Shown one piece after another: positions 1 to 5,125 of a stretch of DNA of 6,007 nucleotides. Positions within the stretch are counted from its first letter, which is position 1, and each line of letters opens with the position of its first letter. Made by a program: the position numbers and the translations under genes. The notes beneath the pieces are model-generated. The model was given only the letters and a program-made list of their open reading frames with translations, did not search any database and had not been told where the DNA came from. Origin of the DNA: Flavihumibacter sp. GTDB lineage: Bacteria; Bacteroidota; Bacteroidia; Chitinophagales; Chitinophagaceae. The stretch spans positions 1-6,007 of the forward strand of contig JALOMU010000117.1 of the NCBI GenBank assembly GCA_025455285.1. The letters run 5' to 3'.

Positions 1-392
1 TCAGTTTGTCAGAGAAATTTGCAGGTCCCGGTGGCCCTCCTTTACAAAAAGCGCTAATCGTTTCAACGGATCAGAAAACGATCGCACTTAATCCTGCAAT
101 GGTTCGGGAACTGCTCTATGCTGATTGTACAGAGGAAGACTTTCAATATGCCCTTGCAAGAGTGCGTCCCGGGCCATTATCCGTACTGGCAACACCGGTG
201 CAACTGACTCAACAAAACTATGGTAGTATCCCAAAGTATTATATTCTTTGTACGAAGGCAAAAGATATGGATAAATCCACCCTGGCTACAAATGTAAGCT
301 GCAGGGAGATTATTGAATTGCCTGCCAGCCATTCTCCATTTTTCTCGATGCCGGATAAGCTGGTCGAAATCTTGAATAGGTTAGGTCGTTAA
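1..392 (+). CDS. Alpha/beta hydrolase, C-terminal part (5' end outside window)
   Basis: The reading frame is already open at the first base (codons in phase with position 3), so this is the 3' end of a longer gene; a TTG at position 6 is probably an internal codon, not a start. About 129 residues are visible. The C-terminal SHSPFFSMPDKLVEIL (catalytic-type His codon at 330-332) and the preceding YYILCT strand resemble the esterase/hydroxynitrile-lyase/salicylate-esterase branch of alpha/beta hydrolases, where this His completes a Ser-Asp-His triad. The nucleophile Ser would lie upstream of the window. In plant relatives such as SABP2 the acid Asp follows CTE; here the aligned residue is Ala, with an Asp two residues later (CTKAKD), so the acid is either shifted or this alignment is off. 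A 44-bp gap leads to the flavin reductase on the same strand, suggesting co-transcription. The substrate is unknown. Confidence 0.8.
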   Translation, partial: SLSEKFAGPGGPPLQKALIVSTDQKTIALNPAMVRELLYADCTEEDFQYALARVRPGPLSVLATPVQLTQQNYGSIPKYYILCTKAKDMDKSTLATNVSCREIIELPASHSPFFSMPDKLVEILNRLGR

Positions 393-436
393 CCATTTCA
401 GTACTAAACTGTTATCTTTTCCAAAATAAGATCGAA

Positions 437-1045
437 ATGGTATTGACAACGGTGGATTTATCCAGTTTGGAAAGGAGGTATCGCACCAATCTCATAAATT
501 CTATTGGCGGGTTCAAGAGCCTGGTGCTGGTGGGTACAAAAAGCAGTGAGGGGAAGGAAAATTTATCCTTATTCAGCAGCCTGGTCCATATAGGTGCTGA
601 CCCTGCCTTATGTGGAATGGTTGTGCGCCCGAATACGGAAGGCCAGAATACCTTGGGAAACATACTTGCAACCGGTGTATACACGATCAATCATGTTCAA
701 GCAGAGTTTATTGAAAAAGCACACCAAACCAGTGCCAAATACCCGGAAGGAGTTAGTGAATTCGAAGCAGTTGGGTTAACGCCTGAATATGTAGAGGGTA
801 TTGCTGCACCTTTCGTAAAAGAAAGCATCATTCATTTTGCCTGCGAACTGGTAGAGCGTATTCCAATTGAATTCAACCAGACACATTTTATTATAGGAAA
901 GATTACTCAGGTGATGGTTCCAGATTCGTTGGTGGGGCCGGATGGTTTTATTGACCTGGAATCAGCTGGCACACTCACTTGTAGCGGACTGGATAGTTAT
1001 CATGCTACAACACGGGTAATCAGGCTGCCTTACGCCAAACCTTAG
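437..1045 (+). CDS. Flavin reductase family protein (FMN-binding split barrel)
   Basis: This is a complete 202-residue protein, typical of the Bacteroidota flavin-reductase-like (DIM6/NTAB) family, which bind FMN in a split beta-barrel and usually reduce flavin with NAD(P)H or use it as a cofactor. Visible hallmarks are the N-terminal strand around residues 26-33 (FKSLVLVG), the NLSLFSS segment at 42-48 followed by the strand PALCGMVVRPN at 56-66, which together form the usual flavin-phosphate region, TLGNIL at 72-77, the central HQTSAKYP segment, and the C-terminal SGLDSYH motif before the final strand. The ATG at 437 is the first in-frame Met and begins MVLTT, a common start for this group; no Shine-Dalgarno is evident. 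It follows the hydrolase by 44 bp and probably shares its transcript. Its stop lies 6 bp from the stop of the convergent blh gene. It is a cytoplasmic protein and the specific substrate cannot be told from sequence. Confidence 0.85.
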   Translation: MVLTTVDLSSLERRYRTNLINSIGGFKSLVLVGTKSSEGKENLSLFSSLVHIGADPALCGMVVRPNTEGQNTLGNILATGVYTINHVQAEFIEKAHQTSAKYPEGVSEFEAVGLTPEYVEGIAAPFVKESIIHFACELVERIPIEFNQTHFIIGKITQVMVPDSLVGPDGFIDLESAGTLTCSGLDSYHATTRVIRLPYAKP

Positions 1046-1051
1046 GAACAA

Positions 1052-1972
1052 TTAGTTAGATCTCATCCATTTGTATAGTCGATGCATTACCAGCATATGA
1101 GGTGCGGTAAGCAGTGCCAGGGTGGCAAAACAATACCATAAAATCTGGTTATTGTTTTTAATATCACCGAAGTAAAATAGAAAGAAGGATGTGCCTGCAA
1201 GTGCAATTCCACTACAAATTAATAAATGTTTAATCAATTTTTTAGGATAGTAGGATCCGGCATTTTTGAGTCCCGTTATAATGGATTGAAGTGAAAGGCT
1301 GGAATGCCAGATGATGAAATAAAAACTGAATCCGAGTAAGAGCGGAAGTTGGTGTAAGATTAGTAAAAGTAGTGCGAGTCGCAATAAAAAGTTTCCTGAA
1401 TCAAATTGCTGTTTTTTTACTTGTTGGGAAAAAAATATAAAACTGATTACCAGAAAAACAATAAAAAGTATACCTAATAATAATTGTTGATATTCCTGAA
1501 TAACAGGAGTCAAACCATTCAAAACGGCAGTATCATCTATGAGAGAAAGAATTGGGACTACTTCATCAATATGAGTAAGCAGGAGAAAAAATAAAATCAA
1601 TAATCCGTAACTGCTGATAAATAATTTTCCAATCCAGTTATCCGCAGGTATTTTTTTAAGATCCGTTTCACCAAAATGATAGGCTGATATACAAAGAAAG
1701 AGAAGTAAAGCCGGCATAGGAAAAATCCATAGAAATAATCCAAATAAAAGAATTTGGAGCAGGTATTGCAACAGGAAATTTCTTAGAGAAAAGTAGGTTC
1801 GTGTAGCAGATGATTGGTATTTCGCTACCAGAATATCTGCAGCTCCATGAGGAATACCTAAAAATATAAATCCGATTATAAGAATTCCTGCCTGCACCTG
1901 GAATGGAATGGGTATCCACCAATGATGCAGCATACATAACAGAAGTCCAATTGCGATAAAACTATTTTTCAT
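1052..1972 (-). CDS. blh: Brp/Blh family beta-carotene 15,15'-dioxygenase
   Basis: This is a 306-residue, very hydrophobic integral membrane protein with roughly seven to nine membrane segments. Family members cleave beta-carotene centrally with O2 and a non-haem iron to give two all-trans retinal molecules, the chromophore of the rhodopsin encoded just upstream. Signature motifs are GIPHGAADI (His42), AYHFGETD (His99), WHSSLSLQ (His223) and a C-terminal APHMLVMH (His292, His297). The 57-residue spacing of His42 and His99 equals that of His21 and His78, proposed as iron ligands in a characterised marine Blh. The fourth proposed ligand, four residues after the WH histidine, is Ser227 here. The ATG at 1972 is the first Met before the first hydrophobic stretch; no Shine-Dalgarno is seen. 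The gene lies 82 bp downstream of the rhodopsin on the same strand, so the two are likely an operon. Its DNA is visibly AT-rich (14 G+C of 60 at 1441-1500). The family call is strong; activity is inferred. Confidence 0.93.
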   Translation of the reverse strand: MKNSFIAIGLLLCMLHHWWIPIPFQVQAGILIIGFIFLGIPHGAADILVAKYQSSATRTYFSLRNFLLQYLLQILLFGLFLWIFPMPALLLFLCISAYHFGETDLKKIPADNWIGKLFISSYGLLILFFLLLTHIDEVVPILSLIDDTAVLNGLTPVIQEYQQLLLGILFIVFLVISFIFFSQQVKKQQFDSGNFLLRLALLLLILHQLPLLLGFSFYFIIWHSSLSLQSIITGLKNAGSYYPKKLIKHLLICSGIALAGTSFFLFYFGDIKNNNQILWYCFATLALLTAPHMLVMHRLYKWMRSN

Positions 1973-2021
1973 GTTGTAGAAGTAAACCCGGTGAGATACA
2001 GTTGGTAAAACCGTACCCCAC

Positions 2022-2037
2022 CAGGTTATTTTACCTG
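2022..2037 (-). repeat. Small hairpin between rhodopsin and blh
   Basis: CAGGT (2022-2026) and ACCTG (2033-2037) form a 5-bp perfect inverted repeat around a 6-nt AT-rich loop, in the 82-bp spacer between the rhodopsin stop and the blh start. No T-run follows it in the direction of transcription, so it does not look like an intrinsic terminator. It could affect mRNA processing or stability between the two genes, or be chance. The rest of the spacer holds no open reading frame or clear promoter. Confidence 0.3.
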
Positions 2038-2054
2038 TAAAACTAAAAAACGAG

Positions 2055-2798
2055 TCAAGCTGTTTTGCTGGTCATTGCAGTTTCACGCTGAGCCAGTGCA
2101 TAAATAGTTAAGCCAAAACCGATTTTATTTATAGCATCGCCAATATTATAAACGACATCCAGTGAAACTCCCTCGAGCACTTTCATGCCGAATAATCCAC
2201 CTTCAGTACCAGCGATATAGCCGATGGGATAAATAGCCCATCCTACTAATACAAACCAGGCAAGGGTGCGGTTTGCTGCTGCAACGGCCGGACTTGTATT
2301 GTTGGCTAATTTTGCAACATCTCCAAACCAGATCAGGTATACTATATAGAAGTAACCAAGGCTGCTGATAAATCCCCAAATCCAGCTTTGCGTTTCAGTT
2401 GGATAAATAGCTTCGCCAATATATCCGGTAACCAACATGAATACAGATGCTGCAATGAGCTTGGTTAACAGACTGGTGGTTGCTCCTGATTTCTTGGTAA
2501 TCAGATAGAACTCAACGCACATGAGCGGTACTGTTAGTAGCCAGTCTACATAGCGGAAAAATGTAGGAGATTGACCTGTTGCGAGATTATAATCACGCAT
2601 GTAATAATAATGTACGGCAGCAATGAAGGTGATCAATCCGGATATAAGAATGGAAGTCCTCCATTTTTTATCAACATTCCACATTTCAAAAAAGAAAAAG
2701 ACAGATGCTCCAAGCATAGCCATGCAACCAATAAAGAAAGTAAAGGCAACATAATTGTCGTTGGCGATCGGCATGATCTCCAGAAGTAATGGATTCAT
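2055..2798 (-). CDS. Proteorhodopsin-type light-driven proton pump
   Basis: This 247-residue microbial rhodopsin has seven membrane helices, at about 17-37, 49-67, 79-100, 110-130, 139-158, 178-197 and 212-236. Helix C contains RYVDWLLTVPLMCVE: Arg82, Asp85 (proton acceptor), Thr89 and Glu96 (proton donor) make the D-T-E motif of outward proton pumps. His63 is 22 residues before Asp85, matching the His75/Asp97 pair of green proteorhodopsin. Helix G has Asp221 and Lys225 (GDAINK), the retinal Schiff-base lysine. The spectral tuning position (Leu105 in green, Gln105 in blue proteorhodopsin) is Met93, as in green-absorbing Bacteroidota pumps. Gly142 in helix E aligns with Phe152 of green proteorhodopsin, where carotenoid-antenna rhodopsins have a fenestration glycine. 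The F-G loop is about four residues longer than in SAR86 proteorhodopsin. The ATG at 2798 gives a short N-terminus without an obvious signal peptide. blh follows on the same strand and would supply retinal. A Na+ pump is excluded by the absence of an NDQ motif. Confidence 0.97.
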   Translation of the reverse strand: MNPLLLEIMPIANDNYVAFTFFIGCMAMLGASVFFFFEMWNVDKKWRTSILISGLITFIAAVHYYYMRDYNLATGQSPTFFRYVDWLLTVPLMCVEFYLITKKSGATTSLLTKLIAASVFMLVTGYIGEAIYPTETQSWIWGFISSLGYFYIVYLIWFGDVAKLANNTSPAVAAANRTLAWFVLVGWAIYPIGYIAGTEGGLFGMKVLEGVSLDVVYNIGDAINKIGFGLTIYALAQRETAMTSKTA

Positions 2799-2853
2799 TT
2801 GTTATGAGTTTAAAATTTGTTGGAAGTAGTAACGGGCTAATCCGGAAAAGCTG

Positions 2854-2906
2854 TTGAACTATTGAACTACCATTATTGAACATATCGAAGTTTCAAATAG
2901 TTTGAA
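2854..2906. repeat. TTGAA-type repeat cluster upstream of the rhodopsin
   Basis: This sits in the 265-bp divergent spacer between the rhodopsin and the phosphotransferase. TTGAACTA occurs twice in exact tandem (2854-2861, 2862-2869), TTGAACA follows at 2876-2882, and a perfect 6-bp inverted repeat TTCAAA-TAG-TTTGAA lies at 2892-2906. That makes five TTGAA-type half-sites in 53 bp, beginning 56 bp upstream of the rhodopsin ATG. The position fits an operator or promoter region for the rhodopsin-blh operon, but the binding factor is unknown, and no full TTG/TAnnTTTG promoter is evident toward the rhodopsin. The neighbouring 2911-2928 stretch is almost pure A/T, which could help strand opening. 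Repeats are seen directly; the function is inferred. Confidence 0.45.
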
Positions 2907-3029
2907 GCTTTTTAAAATATTATATTTACCGTCGTTTATTTTGATTTTCCTTAAACAGTTTTGAGTTAGTTTTTTTTTGTGTGGAATTAATTGGTTGTAA
3001 TTGATGCTTATCTCTCCACGGTCAGATTT

Positions 3030-3037
3030 TATTTTTG
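3030..3037 (+). promoter_or_regulatory. Possible -7 promoter element of the phosphotransferase gene
   Basis: TATTTTTG is an exact match to the Bacteroidota -7 consensus TAnnTTTG and lies 26 bp before the ATG at 3064, giving a short leader. The nearest upstream TTG (3001-3003) is 26 bp away, longer than the usual spacing of about 17-23 bp, so the -33 half is not convincing. Confidence 0.35.
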
Positions 3038-3063
3038 TGTAGTGTTCTATTTATATTGATGGG

Positions 3064-3819
3064 ATGAATTCAAACAAATTTCCTCGTGGATTGAAACTGG
3101 TAAAGAAATTGGATGGAGGAAGTGCTGCCAGTATATTTCTTGTTAAGGATGAGCAGGAGCAGTTGTGTGTGCTTAAGGGTGCAGCTAAAACAGACGATAG
3201 TAAATCGCTTAAGCAGGATTTTCTGGTGTATGAATGGTTGGCTGGTAAGGTACCTGTACCTGTTATTCATTTTTTCAAGGAGGATGACACTATTGAATGG
3301 CTTTGTATCGAATGGATAGATGGTACTACACTGGCTGAACTTCCTGAAGCTGAGCAATTGGTTCGGATATATGCGCAGGCACTTAGATTACTACACGAAG
3401 TTCCCCTGGATTCACATGCACCTGTTTATTCACTCGATGCCAGATTGAATGAAGCCCGGATTCGGATAGAGAAAGGCTGGGTGGATACAGCCGATTTTGA
3501 GGAGGAGTTTTCGAATTATACAACAGCGCAATTGTGGGATGAGTTAACTAAATATAAACCAACCGAAGCAGACCTCGTGTTTACTCATGGCGATTATTGT
3601 CCGGATAATTTGATTGTACACGATGGAGTAGTAGCTGCTTTCATTGATATGGGCCGGGGTGGTGTCGCGGATCGTTATCAGGATGTGGCGCTTGCGATCA
3701 GAAGTCTGAAACATGAAAGCCTTGAAAACCTGATTCCTCTTTTTTTACAGCATTATGGTTTAACATACCTGGACGAAAACAAACTACGTTTTTACACATT
3801 ACTGGATGAGTTTTTTTAG
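3064..3819 (+). CDS. APH(3')-like aminoglycoside phosphotransferase family protein
   Basis: This is a complete 251-residue cytoplasmic kinase of the APH/choline-kinase fold, close in layout to APH(3') enzymes, which transfer phosphate from ATP to the 3'-hydroxyl of aminoglycosides. Visible are the nucleotide-loop region at about 16-25, the ATP-binding Lys38 (VLKGA), an acidic partner Asp52 in the following helix (Glu in APH(3')-IIIa), the catalytic loop THGDYCPDN with Asp177 and Asn182, the metal-binding IDMGRGGVADRYQD with Asp195, and the C-terminal LLDEFF close to the LDELF ending of APH(3')-III. All residues for catalysis are present, so it looks functional. It stands alone: no integron, transposase or other resistance gene is adjacent, which favours an intrinsic chromosomal gene. 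The natural substrate could be another small alcohol or sugar, since many APH homologues do not confer resistance. It is divergent from the rhodopsin, and its stop lies 7 bp from the convergent oxidoreductase stop. The start is the first in-frame ATG. Confidence 0.88.
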   Translation: MNSNKFPRGLKLVKKLDGGSAASIFLVKDEQEQLCVLKGAAKTDDSKSLKQDFLVYEWLAGKVPVPVIHFFKEDDTIEWLCIEWIDGTTLAELPEAEQLVRIYAQALRLLHEVPLDSHAPVYSLDARLNEARIRIEKGWVDTADFEEEFSNYTTAQLWDELTKYKPTEADLVFTHGDYCPDNLIVHDGVVAAFIDMGRGGVADRYQDVALAIRSLKHESLENLIPLFLQHYGLTYLDENKLRFYTLLDEFF

Positions 3820-3826
3820 TAAACAT

Positions 3827-4444
3827 TCATCGCTTCAATAGTTTAAAACCAATTTCCCTTCCCTGTCCCTGGAACATGGCCAGGTTGATCCAGAACCAGG
3901 CGAATTGTTCCATCAATTCGAATTTGTCGTTTCCGCCAATATCATAACAGTTGGCGAAGCCAGCATCTTTAGCCAATTGTTTGGCAGCTTCCTTTCCTTT
4001 GGTACTATCTCCGGCAACAAAGAGGTCAAGTGCTGTCTCTCCATAAATTGGATTGATCATGTTGTTGTAACCGGTAGTGTTGTAACATTTTACGATATCA
4101 CGAGTGAAAGTATTTGCCAGAATTGCATCAGCTGTAGTGTTAAAACCGGCCGGTCCTTTTTTCATAATGATGTTCATTGCATCAATTATGATTTTTCCGC
4201 TGGTATCGCCCATGCTTTTGGCAACATCAATGGCTGCAGGCGCCGGTGTGGCAAGCAGTATACATTGCGAAGCTGAAACTGCTTCCTGAACAGGCATCGC
4301 CCTGGTATTTGGATTTTTCAATAAGTCCTGACCTTTGAATGTATTCAGATCCTGGACTCCAAGAAAAATTTCATGTCCGGCCTGTGCCCATTTGGTTGCC
4401 AGCGCGCCGCCTACATTTCCGGTTCCGATGATTGCAATTTTCAT
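3827..4444 (-). CDS. NADPH-dependent F420 reductase-like NAD(P)-binding oxidoreductase
   Basis: This 205-residue protein consists of a Rossmann domain in the F420_oxidored (NADP-oxidoreductase, coenzyme F420-dependent) family. The N-terminal MKIAIIGTGNVGGALA (GxGNVG at residues 7-12) is the dinucleotide-binding loop. Further hallmarks are CILLATPAPAAID in the middle, IIIDAMNI, and VKCYNTTGYNNM followed by NPIYG, a typical signature of this family. Most Bacteroidota make no F420, so family members there are assumed to use NADP(H) with an unknown partner. It has no signal peptide and is presumably cytoplasmic. It is transcribed divergently from the HxlR regulator across a 120-bp spacer with operator-like dyads, the classic arrangement of an HxlR repressor and its target oxidoreductase. 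The ATG at 4444 starts exactly at the Rossmann strand, which fixes the start, and a weak AAGAAG lies just upstream. Confidence 0.88.
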   Translation of the reverse strand: MKIAIIGTGNVGGALATKWAQAGHEIFLGVQDLNTFKGQDLLKNPNTRAMPVQEAVSASQCILLATPAPAAIDVAKSMGDTSGKIIIDAMNIIMKKGPAGFNTTADAILANTFTRDIVKCYNTTGYNNMINPIYGETALDLFVAGDSTKGKEAAKQLAKDAGFANCYDIGGNDKFELMEQFAWFWINLAMFQGQGREIGFKLLKR

Positions 4445-4526
4445 GTTGCTTCTTTTCGTTTAAAGTAAATCTCTCACTTGAATTGTGATTCTTAAAGTTG
4501 CTTTTTTTGCTGATGATTTGGAATAT

Positions 4527-4563
4527 TATATCTAATTTGATAGTCACTATCTATTTGGATAGT
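4527..4563. promoter_or_regulatory. Double-dyad operator, probably for the HxlR regulator
   Basis: Four 6-bp half-sites are regularly arranged: TATATC (4527-4532), GATAGT (4539-4544), ACTATC (4546-4551) and GATAGT (4558-4563). They form two dyads of the type ACTATC-N6-GATAGT, 19 bp apart; the second is perfect and the first has two mismatches. The inner half-sites also create a perfect 13-bp palindrome, GATAGTCACTATC. The last half-site ends one base before the ATG at 4565. The position between the divergent hxlR-type gene and the oxidoreductase implies autoregulation and control of the neighbour by a dimeric winged-helix protein bound as two dimers. The symmetry is seen directly; assignment to HxlR is inferred. 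Confidence 0.7.
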
Positions 4564-4564
4564 A

Positions 4565-4930
4565 ATGATTATGCCTGACTTTATTTACGAACACAAAATC
4601 TATTACAATCCTGTTGAATTTGCCATGCATTTTATTGGTGGTACCTGGAAAATGCCAATCTTATGGCGTCTGAACCAGCGCACCATGAGGTATGGTGAAA
4701 TCCGTAAAGCGCTGCCGCACATCACAGATAAAATGTTATCCAGCCAATTGAAAGAACTGGAAAAGCATGAATTGATAACAAGAAAAGTATTTGCTGAAGT
4801 GCCGCCCCGGGTGGAGTACTCCATCACCAAAAAAGGCAAGGAGGTGATTCCCGTAATTGAAGCTATTCGCAACTACGGCCTTAAAAAAATGAAGGAGAAG
4901 GGGTTGAAGGAGGGTGGTAAGTCTATATAA
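4565..4930 (+). CDS. HxlR family winged helix-turn-helix transcriptional regulator
   Basis: This is a 121-residue single-domain regulator of the HxlR family, dimeric winged helix-turn-helix proteins that bind dyads and often control adjacent oxidoreductases. The family signature is clear: GGTWKMPILWRL at 25-36, the RYGEIRKALPHIT segment leading to the recognition helix MLSSQLKELEKHELI, and the wing EVPPRVEYSITKKGKEV. It contains no cysteine at all, so it cannot act as a thiol switch like YodB or HypR, and its signal must be a ligand or something else. Two starts are possible: ATG at 4565 and ATG at 4571. The second gives MPDFIYEHKIYYNP, which resembles the usual Bacteroidota N-terminus and leaves the operator clear of the coding sequence; I keep the longer form. 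No Shine-Dalgarno is seen for either. The stop codon sits 2 bp before a terminator stem. The likely targets are itself and the divergent oxidoreductase. Confidence 0.92.
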   Translation: MIMPDFIYEHKIYYNPVEFAMHFIGGTWKMPILWRLNQRTMRYGEIRKALPHITDKMLSSQLKELEKHELITRKVFAEVPPRVEYSITKKGKEVIPVIEAIRNYGLKKMKEKGLKEGGKSI

Positions 4931-4932
4931 AA

Positions 4933-4964
4933 AAACCCTTGAAAGCTACTGCTATCAAGGGTTT
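4933..4964. terminator. Bidirectional intrinsic terminator
   Basis: AAACCCTTGA (4933-4942) and TCAAGGGTTT (4955-4964) form a perfect 10-bp stem with a 12-nt loop. On the minus strand the stem runs into seven Ts, a strong terminator for the tRNA-Leu transcript ending at 4979. On the plus strand it follows the HxlR stop codon and leads into CCCTTTTTATT, a weaker but plausible terminator for that gene. It therefore serves both converging transcripts. Confidence 0.85.
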
Positions 4965-4978
4965 CCCTTTTTATTCAG

Positions 4979-5062
4979 TGCCCAGGACTGGATTCGAACC
5001 AGCACGCCGTTTCCAGCACCACCACCTCAAGGTGGCTTGTCTACCAGTTTCAACACCTGGGC
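4979..5062 (-). tRNA. tRNA-Leu (anticodon GAG)
   Basis: An 84-nt class II tRNA folds by eye on the minus strand. The acceptor arms are GCCCAGG (5062-5056) and CCTGGGC (4986-4980) with discriminator A at 4979. The D arm is TTG/CAA with the loop containing CTGGTAG. The anticodon stem is CCACC/GGTGG with loop TTGAGGT, giving anticodon GAG at 5028-5026 (reads CUC and CUU leucine codons). The long variable arm GCTG-GAAA-CGGC is typical of tRNA-Leu, and the T arm has the standard TTCGAAT loop. CCA is not encoded and must be added after transcription. A promoter lies just upstream and an intrinsic terminator just downstream, so this is a single-tRNA transcription unit. Confidence 0.95.
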
Positions 5063-5079
5063 TCGCTTTAAAGCGGTGG

Positions 5080-5111
5080 CAAATGTAAGGATTTCAGCGA
5101 ATTGCCGCCAA
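5080..5111 (-). promoter_or_regulatory. Bacteroidota-type promoter for tRNA-Leu
   Basis: On the minus strand, TTG (5111-5109) is followed after 21 bp by TACATTTG (5087-5080), an exact match to TAnnTTTG. The expected transcription start is near 5075, about 13 nt before the mature tRNA 5' end. That leader is the perfect 12-bp palindrome CGCTTTAAAGCG (5064-5075), which could form a small CGCU/AGCG hairpin before RNase P cleavage. The promoter lies just after the end of the upstream kinase gene, so the tRNA need not depend on read-through. Confidence 0.65.
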
Positions 5112-5125
5112 GTATTCAGCTGAAT

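Noticed and set aside
413..420. TATCTTTT as a -7 promoter element for the flavin reductase
   Set aside because: It matches TAnnTTTG at all but the last base, but no TTG lies at a usable distance upstream and the short gap favours co-transcription with the hydrolase.
412..690. Minus-strand open frame of 92 codons
   Set aside because: It is antisense to the well-conserved N-terminal half of the flavin reductase.
2892..2906. CTATTTG on the minus strand as a rhodopsin promoter
   Set aside because: It lacks the two-base spacing of TAnnTTTG and has no TTG at the right distance; I treat the site only as an inverted repeat.
3905..4276. Plus-strand open frame of 123 codons
   Set aside because: It lies entirely inside the oxidoreductase gene on the opposite strand, resembles no family, and has a low-complexity shadow-like composition.
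4914..5123. Plus-strand open frame of 69 codons across the tRNA
   Set aside because: It overlaps the HxlR 3' end, the terminator and the whole tRNA-Leu; the tRNA and stem-loop explain the sequence.
5114..5125. ATTCAGCTGAAT palindrome as the terminator of the histidine kinase
   Set aside because: It is a perfect 12-bp palindrome right after the stop codon, but it has no loop, low G+C and no following T-run on the minus strand, so intrinsic termination is not supported.
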